This document shows positions 5,368 to 7,192 of a stretch of 7,192 bases of DNA, one piece after another. The DNA comes from Methylocystaceae bacterium (GTDB lineage: Bacteria > Pseudomonadota > Alphaproteobacteria > Rhizobiales > Beijerinckiaceae). Each line of letters starts with the position of its first letter. Within the stretch, counting starts at the first letter, position 1. Location: positions 23,392 through 30,583 of the forward strand of contig PLZT01000175.1 of NCBI GenBank assembly GCA_003152255.1, read 5' to 3'. The position numbers and the translations under genes are program-made. Below the pieces are notes generated by a model. It was not told the DNA's origin and made no database searches. It saw only the letters and a list, made by a program, of their open reading frames with translations.

Positions 5368-5425
5368 TTTGGGCAACTCTTTAGATACGCGCATTTTGAC
5401 CGATGACAAGCGTTTTTTGGGCAAC
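5368..5425. repeat. 10-bp direct repeat flanking the decarboxylase promoter
   Basis: TTTGGGCAAC is found at 5368-5377 and again at 5416-5425, 48 bp apart. The predicted -35 (5404-5409) and -10 (5382-5387) boxes lie between the copies. One copy covers the predicted start site and the other lies just upstream of the -35. This is the geometry of operator pairs, though no binding protein is known. Confidence 0.5.
5382..5409 (-). promoter_or_regulatory. Predicted promoter of the decarboxylase leader
   Basis: On the minus strand TTGTCA (5404-5409, five of six matches to TTGACA) is followed after 16 nt by TATCTA (5382-5387), a moderate -10. Transcription would begin near 5375, giving a leader of about 487 nt. 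It faces away from the leuS promoter. Confidence 0.45.
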
Positions 5426-5598
5426 AGCGTAATTTTTACGCAGCCAGGCGCCTAGCGCTTGGCGGCGGCGCCCATATCGTGTTCCACGAAGTCTCGATGG
5501 CGCGCGAAAAAGGCTTCCCGCGAGTTTCGCCGGTCGGTCAAATCCATGGGCGAAACGAGAGATCGTTCGATTCGGCGGACGGAGTTTCGCGCCGGCCT
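5426..5598. other. Divergent spacer without a recognisable gene
   Basis: This stretch between the two divergent promoters holds no convincing gene. A 31-codon minus-strand frame (5452-5547, [10 protein letters not shown] to GAAAKR) has no Shine-Dalgarno sequence. In the next frame the reading continues as [12 protein letters not shown], which faintly recalls the end of the small DUF1476 helix family. It could be a decayed small gene, but evidence is thin. Confidence 0.3.
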
Positions 5599-5627
5599 TT
5601 GACAAGCTCCCGCCCGCCCGGCATTAC
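5599..5627 (+). promoter_or_regulatory. Predicted leuS promoter
   Basis: A perfect TTGACA (5599-5604) is followed after 17 nt by CATTAC (5622-5627), a moderate -10. Transcription would start near 5634 and leave a leader of only about 30 nt before the leuS ATG. There is thus no room for a leader attenuator or T-box type element. Confidence 0.6.
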
Positions 5628-5663
5628 AAACAAAACCCTTCACGCCGGATAAAAGCCAGAATC

Positions 5664-7192
5664 ATGAGAGCCGAACGCTATAATTTCGCCGTGACCGAGC
5701 CCAAGTGGCGCAAAATCTGGGAGGACGCGGAGGTCTTTAAAGCCGGCGCGACTTTGGACGCTGGCGCGCCCGAAAAGCCCAAATATTACGTGCTGGAGAT
5801 GTTTCCCTATCCTTCGGGACGCATTCACATGGGCCATGTGCGCAATTATTCAATGGGCGACGTGATCGCCCGCTTCATGCGCGCGAAGGGCGCCGACGTG
5901 CTGCATCCGATGGGCTGGGACGCCTTTGGCCTTCCCGCCGAGAACGCGGCCATGCAGGGCAAGCGCCATCCGGCCGAATGGACCTACGCCAATATAGCGG
6001 CGATGCGCGCGCAGCTGAAATCCTTGGGCCTCTCGCTCGACTGGTCGCGCGAGATCGCGACCTGCGATCCCGCCTATTACGGCCGCCAGCAGCAGTTGTT
6101 TCTGGATTTCCTCAAGGCCGGGATTGTCGTTCGCAAACAGTCCAAGGTGAATTGGGATCCGGTGGATCACACCGTGCTCGCCAATGAGCAGGTGATCGAC
6201 GGGCGCGGCTGGCGCTCAGGGGCGCTGGTCGAGCAGCGCGAATTGACGCAATGGTTCTTCAAGATCACCGATTACGCCGAGGAACTGCTGAGCGGGCTCG
6301 ATACGCTAGAGCGCTGGCCCGACAAGGTGCGGCTGATGCAGCGCAATTGGATCGGCCGCTCGGAGGGGTTGCTACTGCGATTCGCGCTTGAGGCGCCGGC
6401 GGCGGGCGCGCGCGAGGTCGAGGTGTTCACGACCCGCGCCGACACGCTGTTCGGCGCGAAATTCGTCGCCGTCGCGGCGGATCATCCGCTCGCGCAAAGC
6501 CTTGCCGCCGGCAACCCCGCGCTAAAGGCGTTTATCGACGAATGCCATCAGATGGGCACCTCGGTCGCGGCGATCGAGACGGCTGACAAGAAGGGCTTCG
6601 ACACCGGCCTCAAGGTCGTTCACCCCTTCGACGCCACATGGCTGCTGCCGGTCTATGTCGCCAATTTCGTGTTGATGGATTATGGGACCGGCGCGATTTT
6701 CGGCTGTCCGGCGCACGATCAGCGCGACCTCGACTTCGCCAATAAATACGGCCTCGGCGCGACGCCCGTCGTCTGTCCGGAAGGCGTCGATCCCGCGACG
6801 CTCGAGATCATCGACACGGCCCATGATGGCGAGGGCCGACTGGTCAATTCGCGCTTTCTCGACGGTCTCAGCGTGGCGGCGGCCAAGGAAGCGGCGGCGA
6901 GCCGGCTGGAGCAGGCGGAACTGTTCGGCGCGCCCCAGGGCCGCCGCAAGGTCAATTACAAGCTGCGCGACTGGGGCGTCTCGCGCCAGCGCTATTGGGG
7001 CTGCCCGATTCCGATCATCCATTGCGAGAGCTGCGGCGTCGTTCCCGTGCCGGCGGCGGATCTTCCGGTGAAGCTGCCGGAAGACGTGACTTTCGATCAG
7101 CCCGGCAATCCGCTCGACCGCCATCCGACGTGGAAGCACGTGGCTTGCCCGACCTGCGGCAAGCCCGCGCGGCGCGAGACCGACACGATGGA
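5664..7192 (+). CDS. leuS: Leucyl-tRNA synthetase, N-terminal 509 residues
   Basis: A class I aminoacyl-tRNA synthetase that joins leucine to tRNA-Leu with ATP. The frame is uninterrupted to the right edge and the C-terminal part lies outside the window. The catalytic HIGH-type motif is HMGH (55-58) in [16 protein letters not shown], followed by the conserved [16 protein letters not shown] (81-96). The CP1 editing domain (about 225-425) has the TTRADT threonine-rich motif (256-261) and [15 protein letters not shown] (341-355), including the conserved HDQRD aspartate, so proofreading should be intact. [16 protein letters not shown] (431-446) marks the return to the catalytic core. Cysteine pairs C454/C457 and C495/C498 form the zinc-knuckle insertion. 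KMSKS is beyond the edge. The ATG at 5664-5666 gives the standard MRAERYN start; no strong Shine-Dalgarno sequence is seen, and no better upstream start exists in frame. Confidence 0.97.
   Translation, partial: MRAERYNFAVTEPKWRKIWEDAEVFKAGATLDAGAPEKPKYYVLEMFPYPSGRIHMGHVRNYSMGDVIARFMRAKGADVLHPMGWDAFGLPAENAAMQGKRHPAEWTYANIAAMRAQLKSLGLSLDWSREIATCDPAYYGRQQQLFLDFLKAGIVVRKQSKVNWDPVDHTVLANEQVIDGRGWRSGALVEQRELTQWFFKITDYAEELLSGLDTLERWPDKVRLMQRNWIGRSEGLLLRFALEAPAAGAREVEVFTTRADTLFGAKFVAVAADHPLAQSLAAGNPALKAFIDECHQMGTSVAAIETADKKGFDTGLKVVHPFDATWLLPVYVANFVLMDYGTGAIFGCPAHDQRDLDFANKYGLGATPVVCPEGVDPATLEIIDTAHDGEGRLVNSRFLDGLSVAAAKEAAASRLEQAELFGAPQGRRKVNYKLRDWGVSRQRYWGCPIPIIHCESCGVVPVPAADLPVKLPEDVTFDQPGNPLDRHPTWKHVACPTCGKPARRETDTM

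Larger units (their letters stand above)
4889..5375 (-). ncRNA. Structured 5' leader of the decarboxylase gene, speF-motif candidate
   Basis: About 487 nt separate the predicted transcription start from the decarboxylase ATG, far more than an ordinary leader. On the minus strand it can form several perfect small stems: 5305-5338 (nested GGTGG/CCACC and CCGG/CCGG), 5251-5266, 5187-5207, 5005-5019, 4972-4986 and the RBS-side stem 4901-4948. The alphaproteobacterial speF RNA motif is known from exactly this position, upstream of ornithine decarboxylase genes. I assign it from gene context and structure, not from an alignment. It probably controls decarboxylase expression in cis in response to polyamines or ornithine. 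Parts are also open to translation (see the small ORF at 5011-5124). Confidence 0.6.

Noticed and set aside
5011..5424. The full 137-codon minus-strand frame across the decarboxylase leader as a gene
   Set aside because: It would start upstream of the predicted -10 and -35 boxes and shows no domain; only its last 37 codons are worth considering as a leader peptide.
5628..5663. A T-box or leucine attenuator in front of leuS
   Set aside because: The predicted leader is only about 30 nt and contains no leucine codon run or terminator; T-boxes are also not expected in this group.
6522..7139. A 205-codon minus-strand frame inside leuS
   Set aside because: It is antisense to continuous leuS coding sequence with conserved editing and zinc motifs, and is rich in His/Arg with no domain.

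Overview
This is a high-GC, gene-dense piece of a bacterial chromosome. The gene set points to an alphaproteobacterium, most likely of the order Hyphomicrobiales (Rhizobiales): tRNA-Leu, tig and clpP in a row, an alphaproteobacterial-type ornithine decarboxylase followed by a GNAT acetyltransferase, and a long structured leader in front of the decarboxylase. The genus cannot be named from the sequence. I see no insertion sequence, phage gene, CRISPR array or toxin-antitoxin pair.

Layout. Positions 1-407 (minus) are the first 135 codons of a propionyl-CoA carboxylase alpha-type biotin carboxylase, cut by the window edge. Upstream of it on the same strand are clpP (493-1128), tig (1282-2646) and a tRNA-Leu with anticodon UAG (2777-2861). 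Next, still on the minus strand, are a GNAT acetyltransferase (3026-3622) and an ornithine/lysine decarboxylase (3746-4888). A 775-bp gene-poor divergent region (4889-5663) follows. It holds the decarboxylase promoter and its roughly 490-nt 5' leader on the minus strand, and the leuS promoter on the plus strand. leuS (5664 onward, plus) is intact in its first 509 codons and runs off the right edge.

How the genes work together. tRNA-Leu, tig and clpP serve translation, nascent-chain folding and protein turnover. The decarboxylase makes putrescine (or cadaverine) and sits upstream of an acetyltransferase in what looks like a short polyamine operon. leuS charges leucine tRNAs.

The most interesting part is the decarboxylase leader. 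Its position matches the alphaproteobacterial speF RNA motif described upstream of ornithine decarboxylase genes. It contains several stem-loops, a hairpin touching the ribosome binding site, a 37-codon ORF ending in Arg-Arg-Arg-Ser whose stop codon lies in a hairpin loop, and two short words (GGATCGC and GACTTA) that each recur four times. This fits cis-regulation of polyamine synthesis, by an RNA structure, a leader peptide or both. A second point is that pccA, not the usual clpX and lon, lies downstream of clpP.
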